Part shown: in pieces, positions 1-12,166 of the stretch | Layout: every line of letters starts with the position of its first letter | Position numbering within the stretch: the first letter of the stretch is position 1 | Assembly (NCBI GenBank): GCA_018292915.2 | Contig: JACVVK020000446.1 | Location: 5,001-69,000, forward strand | Source of the DNA: Batillaria attramentaria | Lineage: Eukaryota; Mollusca; Gastropoda; Batillariidae | DNA length: 64,000 bases | Direction: 5' to 3' | Translations under genes and position numbers: made by a program | The notes under the pieces: model-generated | What the model was told of the DNA's origin: nothing | Databases searched by the model: none | Seen by the model: the letters and a program-made list of their open reading frames with translations, nothing else

Positions 1-484
1 TAGCTTTCAATGGTGGAACTGTTGCCCGCGGTTTGAACGCGTCGCATGTACCACCATTCCCCGTTCCTTTTTTAGCTGAGCGAACAGACGGACACCCACC
101 GGCAATTCCTTGGAAAAAATTAAGCCCATGGTTCCTATTAGAAAGCATCCACTTTAAGTCCCTGGGTCTGCCTTGGAGCTGTGTGCTAAATGTAGATCCC
201 GTATTGCGGGCCCAGTACCTAATGCGGAAAGGAAAGGGCTTGGCACGTCCCCGAAAAAGTTTTTTTTTTTTTTTCTTCTCTCCCACCTAGCCTCTTGTGG
301 GATTCTCATTAGGGAAATAATGAGGCTCTCCAGTTAGGTACTGTCCTTGCATTTCCACCCCCACATTTCTCAGGAATACTTTCCTTCTAGTTCGAGACGG
401 GGACACTCGTGAAGTTCTTCGATTTGCTGGTTGGTGGCTGTGGGGACGCGCGTTGGTGCCAATGGTGGCAAGGCGGTGGGCGTG

Positions 485-830
485 TGCCAGTAGACTAGTG
501 GAGATGTGCCATTTGTGGAGATTTACCAGTTGTGGATAGGTGGAGGTGTGTCAACGATGGAGAGGTGCATATATGTGTACCATTGGTGGAGATTTTGAGA
601 TGTACCAGTGGTGGAGATATTCCAATGGTGGAAATGTGCCAGAGATGTGGAGATGTGCCAACGGTGGAGGTTTGAAATGTGCCAGTGGTTAGATTTTGAG
701 ATGTGCCAATGGTTGAAATGGCCAATGGTGGAGATGTGCCAGTGGTGGAGACGTGCCAAAGCTGGTAATGTGCCAGTGGTGGAAAGGTCGAGATGTGCCA
801 ATGGGGGCGAGGTGCCATGAGGGAGAGGCA
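485..830. repeat. Degenerate GTG-GAG-ATG-TGCC minisatellite
   Basis: The words GGTGGAGATGTGCCA and AATGGTGGA recur about every 15-24 bases with drift. Open frames on both strands (for example 523-996 minus) are by-products of the repeat. Confidence 0.75.
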
Positions 831-1106
831 CGTTTTTTTTTTTTTTATATTGTTTTTCCCCGTTGGTTATTGAGGGCTTTGAGGCTGCACTTCTGGAATT
901 GTGAGCTTGCTTTCTGCAAGACTGCGAATACTTGGATTTTACTTTGGTGGTTCTGGTCAATGGCACCTTATTGGTGATTACCGCTTCCACAACCATTGTC
1001 TGTGCCTGTTTTGCCTGAGATCTTACATTCCCTGCCCCGCTTTCCCCAAGAATACTTCTATTTCCAGAGACACACTCACTTCGGCCCGGGGCGGCTCATA
1101 AACACA

Positions 1107-1362
1107 TGCGGGTAAAGAAGCTGCCAACAAAACTAAGACAATTGAGAGAAAGGATTTTGCACCCCACCTACGTGTCTGTCGAGAGGTTGCCCGCGAAGTC
1201 TGAAAGAATGCAGAATATTTCTAGAAGAGTTTATCCGTGGCCAAAACCAGACAAGCATGGCTTAGGGAAGCTGTCAACAGACCCAAGACAGCATGAAACA
1301 AAACATTTTGTACCACACCCACATGTGGAGGGGTCGCCCACCAAGTCTTAAAGAAGCAAAAA
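1107..1362. repeat. Diverged tandem duplication, about 154-bp period
   Basis: The stretch beginning AAGAAGCTGCCAACAAAAC near 1117 is echoed by AGGGAAGCTGTCAACAGACC near 1263. Both copies continue through similar CACCCCACCTACGTG / CACACCCACATGTGG and GTTGCCCGCGAAGTCT / GTCGCCCACCAAGTCT segments. A short plus-strand frame (1106-1351) crosses both copies, but I recognise no protein. Confidence 0.55.
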
Positions 1363-1694
1363 AATACCAGCGTGGAAAAAAAAACCCGAAAATCTCCGAA
1401 AGAAGCTTCAAGAGCATTCCGAATTAAAAAATAAAAAAAAAAAATTGGACGCACATTTTCACCCCCTTAATGACGTTTCCTAGAACTTGCCCAAAACGAG
1501 GCTTTGTGTTTGCGCAAGCGTAGAGAAGAGGTTAAAGAGGTTTCCGGTTCAGACGGTTGGGTGAGGGCGGGTGGCGATTTCACAACCTCCATCGTTCAAT
1601 CACTAACAGACGAGAAAAGAAGAAAAAAACATTCCCTGCGTCTCGAATGAGAAATCCCTGTGGAATACTTTGCCCCAACTACGTTACTGTGAGG

Positions 1695-2235
1695 TGGGTG
1701 ACGGTGTGGGGGAACAAGAGGAGGGGCAGAAGGAGAAGGGGGGGGGGGGCAAAGGTGGAGGGTGGCTGGATGGTTGGTGCGGGGAAAAAGGGTGGAAGAG
1801 GTGGACGGGTTGGAAGGAGGTGATGTGAGTGGGGGGAGGGGGGGATGGAAAGACGGGTTGGGATGTGGTTTGAGATGGGCAGGGAGGTTGAGGGGAGCTT
1901 GAGGTGGGGGTGGGCGGCGGGGGGGGGGGGGGGGGGGCGGGGGGGAGGGGTGGTGGAAATGAGGTGGGTAGGAAGGTTGGTTGGAGCTTCAGGTAGGGAA
2001 GGGGGAGGGGGGGATAGGGGGTTGAGACGGGTGGAGAGGCTGGTTGGAGCTGGAAGTAGGGAGGGGGGGATAGGGGGGTTGAGATGGTAAGGAAGGCTGG
2101 CCGGGTGGAGATGGAAAGGGGGGGGGGGGGAGTAGTGTGGGAGATGGATAGGAAGGCAGGGTTGGGGTGGGATGAGGGAGACGACATGATTGAACAGGAA
2201 GGCTCGGGTGGTGGGGGGGGGGGGGCGGCGGGGGT
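1695..2235 (+). repeat. G-rich tract with many G-runs
   Basis: About 540 bases of the plus strand are almost entirely G with A/T interruptions, including runs of 8 to more than 20 G at 1740-1749, 1918-1937 and 2209-2224. A loose motif GGGATGGAAAGACGGGTTGG / GGAAGGTTGGTTGGAGCT recurs. The proline-rich minus-strand frames are its complement and have no coding character. It has strong G-quadruplex potential. Confidence 0.7.
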
Positions 2236-3173
2236 TGTGCGGTTTGGTCTTGGGCCCATATCGATTATGGAAGTGTGGAGCCAGTACCACCAAGATCACT
2301 GTGGTCTATTTACCAAGCACAGTGCCAGGCACAGTCTTTCATTGCCTGTTGGATCTTCTGGTGTTTACGTCAGAACCAAGCACGCGTTGGCAGTTTTACC
2401 GAAGCGCCCCCGATTGATCTAACGACAAGAACGACGGTCCGTTTCAGCAGGCTTAGTCGTAAATCTCGCGACAAAAACCTCTTCTGTTAATTGTCCTCAT
2501 TTGCAGGAATGTACGCGCTGTGGTTTGAAGTATAATTTTCTGCGCCTTTTTTTTTTTTTTTTTTTTTTACAATCGATATTAATTTTGTTAGAAGTGTCTC
2601 CAGGGAAAATGGAGATTGCTGTAAACCGTTCAGTTTATACGGTGAAACCCTTTTTGAAACCTTGCAGGCTGTATTCAGGATACATCTCGCGCATGCGGTG
2701 TGGTCAAAGATCACATAATTATGCAGGAGGCCTCAAAATGCCTACATAACCCCTATTAGCCTCAGGCATCATAGTCACCTTTAAAAATGCTTCGGTCTAG
2801 AAAGAAAAATTACCACGCACCGACCATTTTGGGGCACGCACCTGACAGGAGTTTTTAGAACAGTCGAATGTCGCCTTTTCCGCTCAGGCCCGACTGGAGT
2901 CTACTTCCTGTTTCTGCCACTTCACTCAAATCCACTCGCATCACCTCTGCTAGCCATGTTCGCAAAAAAAATAAAAATAAAAAATTCAGCTTTGCTGGCA
3001 GTTTGCCTCCTGTTGCAACCCCCTGGCATACACCTTGCCCTACAAATACAAAAATCACGAAAATCACCCTTTTTTCGTGACAACAACAATCATTCTAAAC
3101 TAGCACACTCACCTAACGTGGTCCTTCAAATAAAAACTGCGTTTGACCTCACGGTCAGTTTGTGTCATTACGC

Positions 3174-3175
<2 letters not shown>

Positions 3176-3241
<66 letters not shown>

Positions 3242-3826
3242 TTAGCCAGAGGGGTCAGGTTAGTGGGGACACCAACCCGCACTTGACCGTCGTGACTGTA
3301 ATTTGATAACCAGTATTTATTTTCGTTTTCCTGTTTGTTTAGCAAGTCTCGCTGACTTACACCGACGCAAGCTGCACTTATTGTTTTTTGTTGTTGTTGT
3401 TGTTGTTGTTTTCTCCACAGCATTTTCTCATTGTCTTGGTAGAAAGGTGGTCGTTTGGGTGCGGTTGCTACATACTTCTCTACCATAATTGTAACCACAA
3501 AGACGGGACAACGTGGAAAATGCCAGCATAAACTGTAGGCAAACACTTAACATTGAGACTCCAGCGTACTAACAGCTGTGCTATCCGGCCTTCCCGTTGC
3601 AGTGGCGGGGATTCACGTTAGTGCAGCAGCATAATTATTCAGCAAATTTAAACCTGCCAGTAAATAACAATTTGATAAATAAAAATGTGTGCGTGTTGCC
3701 TTCGAGCGAACGCGTCCACGTTTCACTTATCAACCAAAGTCCAGCCCAGCACACACAGACACACACACACACACACACACATGAAATGAAATAAAATGAA
3801 ATGACAAATACTTGAGAATACACGCG

Positions 3827-3885
<59 letters not shown>

Positions 3886-3975
3886 GCGAAATGAAATGAA
3901 ATGAAATGAAATGACCTATATTTGAAAACAGTAGACGTCGTTGGTCTGCAGTCCCCTTTCCGAACTTGCCGGTGC

Positions 3976-4009
<34 letters not shown>

Positions 4010-4336
4010 TCGATGAAGTGGACCCTGATCAGTCTAGCTGTTGCCCGGAACGTGGGCCAGATCGATCCCCCCGACCGTAATTAAAGACACGTGCCCACTT
4101 CCCCACCATTCTCACACCCACAGCTCAGCGACACGAATGTGGACATACGTCTTACTCAAATACGAGGGTCGTCCACGGTAGCTTCATGGGTAGTTTTTCA
4201 GTTTTACGATTCTTCAGATCTCTGTCATTTATTTTCTCACAAAAAGGATTTCAGAAAAGTTTTGCAGTCGCATTCTGCTGTGGTATGCCAATGACATCTT
4301 TTAATTAATCGGGCTTCCCTCTGTGTGTGTGTGTGT

Positions 4337-4403
<67 letters not shown>

Positions 4404-4418
4404 TGTGTGGTATCTCAT
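3176..4418. repeat. Cluster of dinucleotide microsatellites
   Basis: (GT)n at 3176-3239, (GTT)n near 3383-3410, (CA)n at 3755-3781, mixed (CG)n(CA)n at 3822-3887, a GAAAT pentanucleotide array at 3784-3803 and 3887-3913, (GA)n at 3976-4006 and (GT)n at 4322-4410. Several short frames across them encode only Cys-Val or Thr-His repeats. Confidence 0.85.
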
Positions 4419-4605
4419 TGTACTACTTATTTTGTGCACGAAAATATGCATGCAGTTCTTCATCAAATTTTAATTCCTAATGCTTATAAATGCACTGATG
4501 AAGTAATTCGTTCATAAACTGCCGGGGGGGCTTGGTGGGTGTTCGGGAGTTCGACCTTGTTTTTTTGATTTAAACATGGTTTTATTCCGCTGGCCAGTTT
4601 AAACA

Positions 4606-4733
4606 AAACGTCTTTTTCCATCATGTATGGGTGATACCGAAGACGGGCAACGAGAAAAAAAGGCCAGCACAAATATATGGCCCCACCCGGAATTCGAACT
4701 CATGACCCGAGCATTGAAACTGCCGAAGTACGG
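4606..4733 (-). mobile_element. SINE family A copy, 5'-truncated
   Basis: The minus strand has a tRNA-like B box (GAGTTCGAATTCC at about 4688-4700) followed by the body GGGGCCATATATTTGTGCTG and a CTCGTTGCCCGTCTTCGG segment. The same body recurs at 51318-51467, 55160-55345 and, on the plus strand, 8281-8385. The A-box end runs into the polypurine block at 4743. Confidence 0.65.
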
Positions 4734-4742
4734 ATGAACAAC

Positions 4743-4762
4743 AACAAAAAGAAGAAGAAGAG

Positions 4763-4794
<32 letters not shown>

Positions 4795-5364
4795 GGAGGA
4801 AGAAGAAGAGGAGGAGAAGAGGAAGAAGAAGAAGAGGAAGAAGAAGAGGAAGAAGAAGAAGAGGAGGAAGAAGAAGAGGAGGAGAAGAGGAAGAAGAAGA
4901 GGAAGAAGAAGAAGAGGAGGAAGAAGAAGAAGAAGAGGAAGAAGAAGAAAAAGAAAAAGAAGAAGAAGAGGAGGAGAAGAGGAAGAAGAAGAAGAGGAGA
5001 AGAGGAAGAAGAAGAGGAAGAAGAAGAAAAAGAAAAAGAAGAAGAAGAGGGGGAGAAGAGGAAGAAGAAGAAGAAGAAGAAGAAAAAGAAAAAGAGGAGG
5101 AGGAAGAAGAAGAGGAAGAAGAAGAGGAGAAGAGGAAGAAGAAGAGGAGAAGAGGAAGAAGAAGAAAAAGAAAAAGAGGAGGAGGAAGAAGAAGAGGAAG
5201 AAGAGGAGGAGAAGAGGAAGAAGAAGAAGAGGAAGAAGAAGAAAAAGAAAAAGAAGAAGAAGAGGGGGAGAAGAAGAAGAAGAAAAAGAAGAAGAAGAAG
5301 AAGAAAAAGAGGAGGAGGAAGAAGAAGAGGAAGAAGAGGAGGAGAAGAGGAAGAAGAAGACAAT
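4743..5364 (+). repeat. 622-bp pure polypurine block (GAA/GGA/AAG)
   Basis: Every base of the plus strand is A or G for roughly 600 bases. The block is built from AAGAAG, AGGAGG and AAAAAG words with higher-order repetition of a GAGGAGAAGAGGAAGAAG-like unit. The 229-aa Lys/Glu/Arg frame and the 262- and 288-aa Ser/Leu/Phe frames are artefacts. Such mirror-repeat homopurine tracts can adopt triplex (H-DNA) structure. Confidence 0.9.
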
Positions 5365-5365
5365 G

Positions 5366-5430
5366 ACAATGACAATGACAATGACAAAATGTTTATTCAG
5401 TGGAGGCCATAGGCCCATAACTGAAAGGGT
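5366..5430 (-). mobile_element. Retrotransposon 3' tail with (TTGTCA)n end
   Basis: On the minus strand the sequence reads CCACTGAATAAACATTTTG and then four or five TTGTCA/TGTCAT repeats. An AATAAA followed by a short tandem tail is typical of a non-LTR element 3' end. No coding part is attached, and the clade cannot be given. Confidence 0.45.
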
Positions 5431-5562
5431 GAAAAAGGGGGGGGGGGGGGGGTGAGGGCAAACACGTTCACACACGCAGTTCATCACCTCTCTCTAAACA
5501 AATCAAATACATGTAGTGACAACCAAAACACCATGCCAAACATCAACATACAAGTATGTATG

Positions 5563-5644
5563 TAGAGGAAGAAGAAGAGGAAGAAGAAGAAAAAAAAAAA
5601 AAAAAAAAAAAAAGAAGAAGAAGAGGAGGAGGAGGAAGAAGAAT
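5563..5644 (+). repeat. Second GAA/GGA polypurine tract
   Basis: GAGGAAGAAGAAGAGGAAG, a run of more than 20 A, then GAAGAAGAAGAGGAGG. It is the same composition as the block at 4743-5364, about 200 bp away, and may be a split-off part of it. Confidence 0.8.
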
Positions 5645-6208
5645 AATTGTGTATTGTATAATACGAAATTTTTGATTGCCCATGGTAACCACAGTTGTTG
5701 ATTAGGGACGGGAAAGAGTAAAGGGCACAATCAAAAGCATACATGCACGATAGCTTGATCCAATGTTTATCAATCCTCTCAAAACAGCAACAGCGACAAC
5801 ACAGGCCCATAACCTCCGTACCGCCATCACAAATCGCAAACAGTATCCAAACTGACTGCTTTCAAGCCTCGACAACTTGTTCAAATTTGACTGCTTACAC
5901 AGGACTTTAGCTTGCTCTGTCGCCGAAAGCACCAAGGTAAATGCTACCACCGATAACATCTCACGTCCAATAATGCACCATTTTGCAGCTGTCAAGCGCT
6001 CGAAATGCGCGCACGCGCTCCCTCCCAACCTTAATGTCAGTAATCAATGACGGAAACTAGGGGAATTTTTTCACTTGTATGTTACGCCGACCGAAAGAAT
6101 AAAGTTTGCAGACTGGAGATCGTATTCCGATCAATAGCAGAGATGTTGTTCTGTGTTGTTGGGTCGCGTTTTTTGAAGCTGAGGATTCACAAGAGAGTTG
6201 TTGTTTTT

Positions 6209-6244
<36 letters not shown>

Positions 6245-7978
6245 CTTTCCTGATAATGCATTTTGTCACCATTTCTAAGAACTGAGCAGAGACGGACAGA
6301 ATTGAAACATCCGTTCGCAAATTACTTTGCAAACAGCACTTATTCCGTGAAAAAGGGAAGAAAGGGGCCTTTTTTAAAAAATACATTTTCAACAGCAGAA
6401 TGTTTTTCCAGGGATTTTCTTTTATTGCACACATCATATCTATAACTTGGAGAACGTGCAAGAACAATACACCTAGTATAGAATACTGCCACTGGATAAA
6501 AATTACACAAAAACACCTCTGCTGCAAGAGGGAAAGGGAAAATCACTTTGAAGCTAAACCTACTGGGGAGAACCTAACGGGGAGGGGGGGGGGGCAACGA
6601 TTGAGTTCTCCATCAGCCTCCGGAAAATGTAATGTTCGAAAGTTCTCATTCCGAAAATCCGGAGTGTTCCGGAAAATTGGCACCCCTACAGAAAAGTCCA
6701 GCAGGTCAGTCACAGATCGTATCATCCGGCGATGAATCAGTCAATGCCAGAATGTTTAGCTTTCAGCGATTTCGGAATTACTAAATATAACAACACCGCC
6801 ATAGGTAGAGAGCTAAGAGAGACTGAGAGAGAGAGAGAGAGAGAGAGAGAGCCGAGAGAGAAAGAGAGAGAGAGAGAGCGGCGGGGGAGGGGGGCATCAC
6901 TGGCCGGAGTGACATCCTCGGAGGCCGTCTCAGTGTCTCCGTCGGAGGCCAAGGACAGATTTCTTGACTGAGATCTCAGTCGTTTCGTTCGCCGCGCACA
7001 TTTTACATGCACGCAGAAGCCCCACATAACTCTACAAATCCCCTTCAGCCTCTCGGGCGGTTTATTCTGGGCCGAGCCTGAAAGCGTCCTTCTAACGAGA
7101 TTAAAACGAAAGCAAACCTTGCGGTAATGCCCTCGGTCGGGACACCATTTCCGGTAACCCAATTGCACCGCTCCTTTTGTGGTGAGAGGCGCAAGCCCCA
7201 AACACATGCGCGCAACCTTATAAGGATAGCTGGTCCCACACACTCCCTTGGCCCGGGGTCCCCGGGCTTATTTTCCCTGTGAGAGCGCTGTCAATAGACG
7301 AGACGACCGTAACGATGTTACTCCTACACTCTCCGGCTTCCCGCCAAAGAAATACCGTGTTGTTCCGGCCTGGCCGGGCCGCCTCGCGTTCAAGAGGACG
7401 AGCGGGGATGGTCTACCCTGCGCGTTTCTATTATCGACACCGTTCGCAAGTTGTTCTGTGTTGGAAAGAACCGGGTCGGGGCGGCGGGTAAATAAATTTG
7501 GGACGGCCTTATCGCTTCATCAGCTTACAGATTTACGGCTTGTTTGCGTAGCCGTTTATGGAGGTTCAGTTCCGCCGCGAAGGCTGCTTTGGGTGAAAAC
7601 GTTCCCTGTGTTTCTTAGGGTTTAGCCGCCATTACCATTAACACCGTGTAATGGTAGCCAGTCTCCCGTAAACCTGCCACCTCATGATATCCGTTACCAA
7701 CACCCCGACGCCGCGCATTGGCACTGCTTTCGTCTCACACTGCGTCGCATTCGAGATGCGATCCGGCAGCTGTGCGTAAAATCCTATTTATTAAGATATA
7801 TGTCTCTAGTCAAACAAGCTGCACTTTTAGTCACAGCAGGGACCCAGGTTAGCGGAGCTTATGTCTGACGAGTGATGACAAAATCGATGTCTTTTCACAC
7901 ACAAAAAAAAACCTCGGGGTTTTGTGGGAAGAAAAGTTTTTTGGTTTTTTTTTTTTTTTTTTTGCGAGAGAAAAAGAA

Positions 7979-8165
7979 GGTAATTGTAAAGAATAGTATA
8001 CGAAAATAATTGGAGCTAATTGCACGCACTTTGATGGGTGTTTTCGGTTCTGCTCGATGCAAAGAAACGTAAGACACCCTTACCTACTCACTTTGACCAC
8101 TCCTTCCCCACAAAAGTGCACAAAATATCCCTGAAGGTAATTGTAAAGAATAGTATACGAAAATA
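7979..8165. repeat. Dispersed repeat related to the flanks of the 60.6-61.6 kb element
   Basis: The word GAATAGTATACGAAAATAA occurs at 7991 and again at 8147. The intervening CACTTTGACCACTCCTTCCC recurs near 60631 and the complement of GAATAGTATACGAAAATAA recurs near 61600. This copy preserves, uninterrupted, the junction that is split by the insertion at 60699-61586. Confidence 0.6.
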
Positions 8166-8280
8166 ACAGTTTGTTCGCGAGAAGTAGAACACATTTTTTT
8201 TGCACTAAAAAAACAACAACAACAAACGAAAAACATTTTTTTTTGGCAAAAAGATGGTGATTTCATCATCAGTCGCTGAT

Positions 8281-8385
8281 CATCAGAGCGGGTAGAGTGC
8301 TGAACTGTCAGTGCTTGGGTTCAAATCCTGGGTGGGAGCCATTAGTTTGTGCTGGTGTTTTTCTTGTTGCCCCTCTTTCATATAA
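8281..8385 (+). mobile_element. SINE family A copy (plus strand)
   Basis: A tRNA-like head with GAGCGGGTAGAGTGC and B box GGGTTCAAATCCTG is followed by the family A body TTTGTGCTGGTGTTTTTC and CTTGTTGCCCCTCTTTCAT. It abuts the tail of a family B SINE lying in the other orientation. Confidence 0.6.
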
Positions 8386-8625
8386 TGATAATAGTAATAA
8401 TAAGCGCATCAGTGATATAGGTGCTTTATCCCAAATATTTGGCCCAAAGCGCCACAAGCTAAACCCAACACACACGCTCACGCAAATCACACGCATTCTC
8501 TCACACACTGGACATGAACACAGTCACGTGGTGCGAAGGGCCAGCTCAGCAATTTAAGTTTCGGAATTTTAGAATTGCATTTATTTTTTAAATTTTGTGG
8601 GCTGAACATTTCCAAAGCAGACCGT
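8386..8625 (-). mobile_element. SINE family B copy, head missing
   Basis: This matches the body and tail of the fuller copy at 9160-9549: an AATAATAATAA tail on the left, AAAGCGCCACAAGCTAAACC, CTCTCACACACTGGACATGA, and GTGGGCTGAACATTTCCAAA on the right. The tRNA head is absent. It ends about 70 bp before SLC2A13 exon 8699-8858. Confidence 0.7.
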
Positions 8626-8698
8626 TTCAGGTTAAATAGAAAACCTGATGCAATGTCATGCTGACGTCACTAACCTTCACCCGTTACTGTGTGTGCAG

Positions 8699-8902
8699 GT
8701 CTGACGTCAACCACCATACCCATGTATCTGGCGGAGTGCTCTCCATCCTACATGCGCGGCACACTAGTATCCACTAACATTGCCATGGTCGCCTTCGGCC
8801 AGTTCATGGCTAATGTCGTGGACGGCATCTTCGGCTCGGACTCTCACAACGGTTGGAGGTAGGTTTGCCTTCAATGGTCCAAAATGCTTGGGTAACCATA
8901 CC

Positions 8903-8960
<58 letters not shown>

Positions 8961-11166
8961 CGGGTGTGGGTGTGGGTGTGTGTGTGTGTGTGATTTTTTT
9001 TTTTTTCGTCTCCTAAGGGCCGGGGTCACTATTTCAGTGCTCACATATTATTCACATATTATTCAGAGCTGTTTTGGTAGGCATCATACCCCTTACACAG
9101 CATGCTGGTGTTGTTGAGAAGGCAAAAGCTGAAAATGCACACATGCTCATGTGACCAGAAATAATAATAATAATGAGTATTGAATAGGCGCTTTTCCCAA
9201 TTTCATGAATCGGCTCAAAGCGCTGCACACTGGACCCAGCACGCACGCTCACGTGAATCACACGCATTCTCTCACACACTGGACATAAACACATTACAGT
9301 CACGTGGTGTGAAGGGTCAGCTCAGCGAATAAAATTTCGGAATTTAGAATTGCATTTATTTTTTTCAAATTTGGTGGGCTGAACATTTCCAAAGCAGAGG
9401 GGGAGAAAGCCAGAGAGAACCCCCGACGATTGGCCCGAATGAACGGTGCCACATACGAGAAGGAAAAAAATCTTTGCCCCGAGTGGGACTCGAACCCTTG
9501 ACCTCTCGCATTGGTGACAAGTCTCTTAACCACTAGACCACTGACCGAATTACAGTTTGGCACAGTCCTTCTGCATGCACTGTCAGCAAACATCAGGCTC
9601 GTGCATTTAGAGTCATACTGACCCTAAAATGGTATCGTATATCAAGTGCCCTGGCCTTCTCACAAGCGCTTAATTCCTTTGATTTTGGCTACAAAAAGAA
9701 TGATGATATTTTAAAAAGTAAAAATAATTGAAGCTGTGAATTTATCAATATACACTTTAGTACACTAACTCAGATCACCTCAGACCAATTAAAGACTATC
9801 TCAAATTCTCGAATTTTGAATTAATTTGGTTGCATCTACTTTTTGTTGTTGTAAATTTAGTTTTGGCAAGTGTTCACTGACTTAATATGAGGGGTTTAGT
9901 AGCCAGCACTACACTGCCTTATTGTCCAACCTCTTGTGATGCTGTGCAGGTACATGCTAGGGCTGGGTTCACTGCCCTCTTTCATCCAGTTCGTCGGCTT
10001 TCTCTTCATGCCGGAGAGTCCCCGATGGCTTATCTCCCAAGGCCAGGAGGAGAAAGCCAGGCGCGCCCTACAGTCCATGCGAGGCATGCTGGACATCGAG
10101 GAAGAGTACGACCAGATCAAACAGACCTGCCACGAGCTCCAGCAGGAGGAAGAATCAAGGGGTAAGGGGCGTTGCTGAGGTGGGGTAAATTGTTGAATGG
10201 ATGAAAGGTCCATCTATTGACCTTCTTTAGATTCACAAATTGTTCAGGCGTGTTTTGGTGGTGTCTCACATTGCCCAACTTAGATATAATACATATACAT
10301 GTATATGCATCATCACAGTCTCACACACGCTAGCACTGAGCAAACTCATGCCAAGATGCTCTCTGAAAAACACACTTGTGTGCCAGAGCTTTGCTGGTAC
10401 AGATGACAGCTGATTAGGACAGCTGTGGGCCGTTGTAGTTCTTGTTTGTGTTGCCAGCAGGCATCAGTGTATTTCATTCAGGGATCCACTTATCATATGG
10501 ATAGACTGCATGTATGTGGAATGTAAATGTACTCACAATATATGTATTTCATGCTTACAGCCGCACTCCTCTGCCCTTATCTTTATCTTTACCTGTGAAC
10601 ACGCCCGTTCCCAGAGAGAGTTTCCCATGCATGTGATACGTGTATAGATCTAGCAATATTGATCTCACTGGCTTGAACTTTTGAATTATATTTTTATTTT
10701 GTTGTTGTTTAGTTTTTTCTGTGAAACGTTACATACATTGTGCAGCTATGTTACTGTTGCAGGACACAAACCTGTGATCATACAGATGCTTCAGATTCCA
10801 TCTGTACGACGTTCACTTCTGGTGGGCTGCAGTCTGCAAGTCATCCAACAGTTTGCTGGCATCAACACAGTCATGTTAGTGGCACTTCTTTTGGTTGGTT
10901 GTTCTGATTATACCCTGGCCATAAATCATATGCAAAAATTGCACTTTATTGGAGAGAAACTAACCAGTACATAGTACATGAAGAAAGGTGCTACCTAGAG
11001 TCAAGTCTCCTGATCTCTCTCTTTCAGTGAGACAGACGAACACACATGCGCTGCAACAGACCATGGAAGCAAAGCTGTTTCAGTCTGTCAGACAGAGGGA
11101 CACCCACACACACACACACACACACAGACACACACACACAGACAGACACACACAGACAGACAGACA

Positions 11167-11235
<69 letters not shown>

Positions 11236-11274
11236 ACACACACAGACAGACACACACAGACAGACAGACAGACA

Positions 11275-11341
<67 letters not shown>

Positions 11342-11360
11342 ACACACACACACACACACA

Positions 11361-11425
<65 letters not shown>

Positions 11426-12079
11426 GGGGTACACCACAGAATTGTAAAAGGGTTGCCGTTCATTGGTGACATTAATAATTTTTTTACAGTACCATGGAAA
11501 AATACCAGCTTTACTTACACATAAACTTGGTTGTATATACTTGTTATTTTATGCTCACTGAAACAAAGCTTCATTCACATCAATTTTTGTTACAGGTATT
11601 ACAGTGCCACCATCATCCGTATGTCAGGTGTAAAGAGCGATGAGGCCGCCATCTGGCTGTCCGCAGTCACAGCAGCAGTCAACTTTCTCTTCACAGTAGT
11701 CGGCTTGTATCTGGTGGAAAGGATAGGCCGACGACCACTGACTCTTGGCAGTCTAATGGGTATGTGACTAAGAAAGGCTAACATTTGTTTCCGACTGATT
11801 CATTTTATTCATGTTTTTGTATTACGTGTTAAAAGTGGTTTGTATTTCAGCGCTCTTTGAAATCAACTGTAGTTTCATCAAAGACCCTAGATTTGTTATA
11901 CCCAAGGGTCTTTGGTTTCAACAAAGGCTTTTTTCATGCACGATTGATTTTCGCTTTTATAATCAGAATAATAGGCTAAATCTGATCTGACAATTATTGT
12001 ACTTTTTCATTAGGCAAATTAATTTAGGCATAGTCGTTATCAACTTTTGTTTGAACAGAAATTTGTTTTTAAATGACAC

Positions 12080-12166
<87 letters not shown>

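Larger units (their letters stand above)
1..8698. other. Repeat-rich region upstream of the first visible SLC2A13 exon
   Basis: No supportable coding exon was found here. The SLC2A13 exon at 8699 opens in phase 1 and lacks the N-terminal third of the transporter, so this stretch is probably intron of that gene, with the N-terminal exon or exons before position 1. Long open frames in it are translations of simple repeats (proline-rich 1679-2299 minus, Glu/Lys-rich 4677-5366 plus) and are not genes. It holds a minisatellite, a G-rich tract, many microsatellites, a 0.6-kb polypurine block and SINE/LINE fragments, all listed separately. The GC-richer stretch near 6900-7650 has nothing I recognise. 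Confidence 0.6.

Noticed and set aside
1679..2299. 206-aa and 191-aa proline/histidine-rich minus-strand frames
   Set aside because: Both frames are the complement of a degenerate G-rich tract; two overlapping frames look equally 'coding', which real genes do not.
4599..5487. Large 229-288-aa frames (Lys/Glu-rich and Ser/Leu/Phe-rich)
   Set aside because: They are translations of the polypurine repeat and its complement in several frames; no domain or codon bias.
1..8698. The missing first exon of SLC2A13
   Set aside because: I looked for the GGFLFGYDTG-type membrane segment and sugar-porter motifs on the plus strand and found none, so the exon is probably outside the window.
9480..9549. 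A functional tRNA gene
   Set aside because: A and B boxes are present, but no cloverleaf acceptor stem can be paired and the sequence continues into a repeated SINE body.
11024..11524. Thr-His and Val-Cys frames of 110-178 aa
   Set aside because: Pure CA/GT microsatellite inside an SLC2A13 intron.
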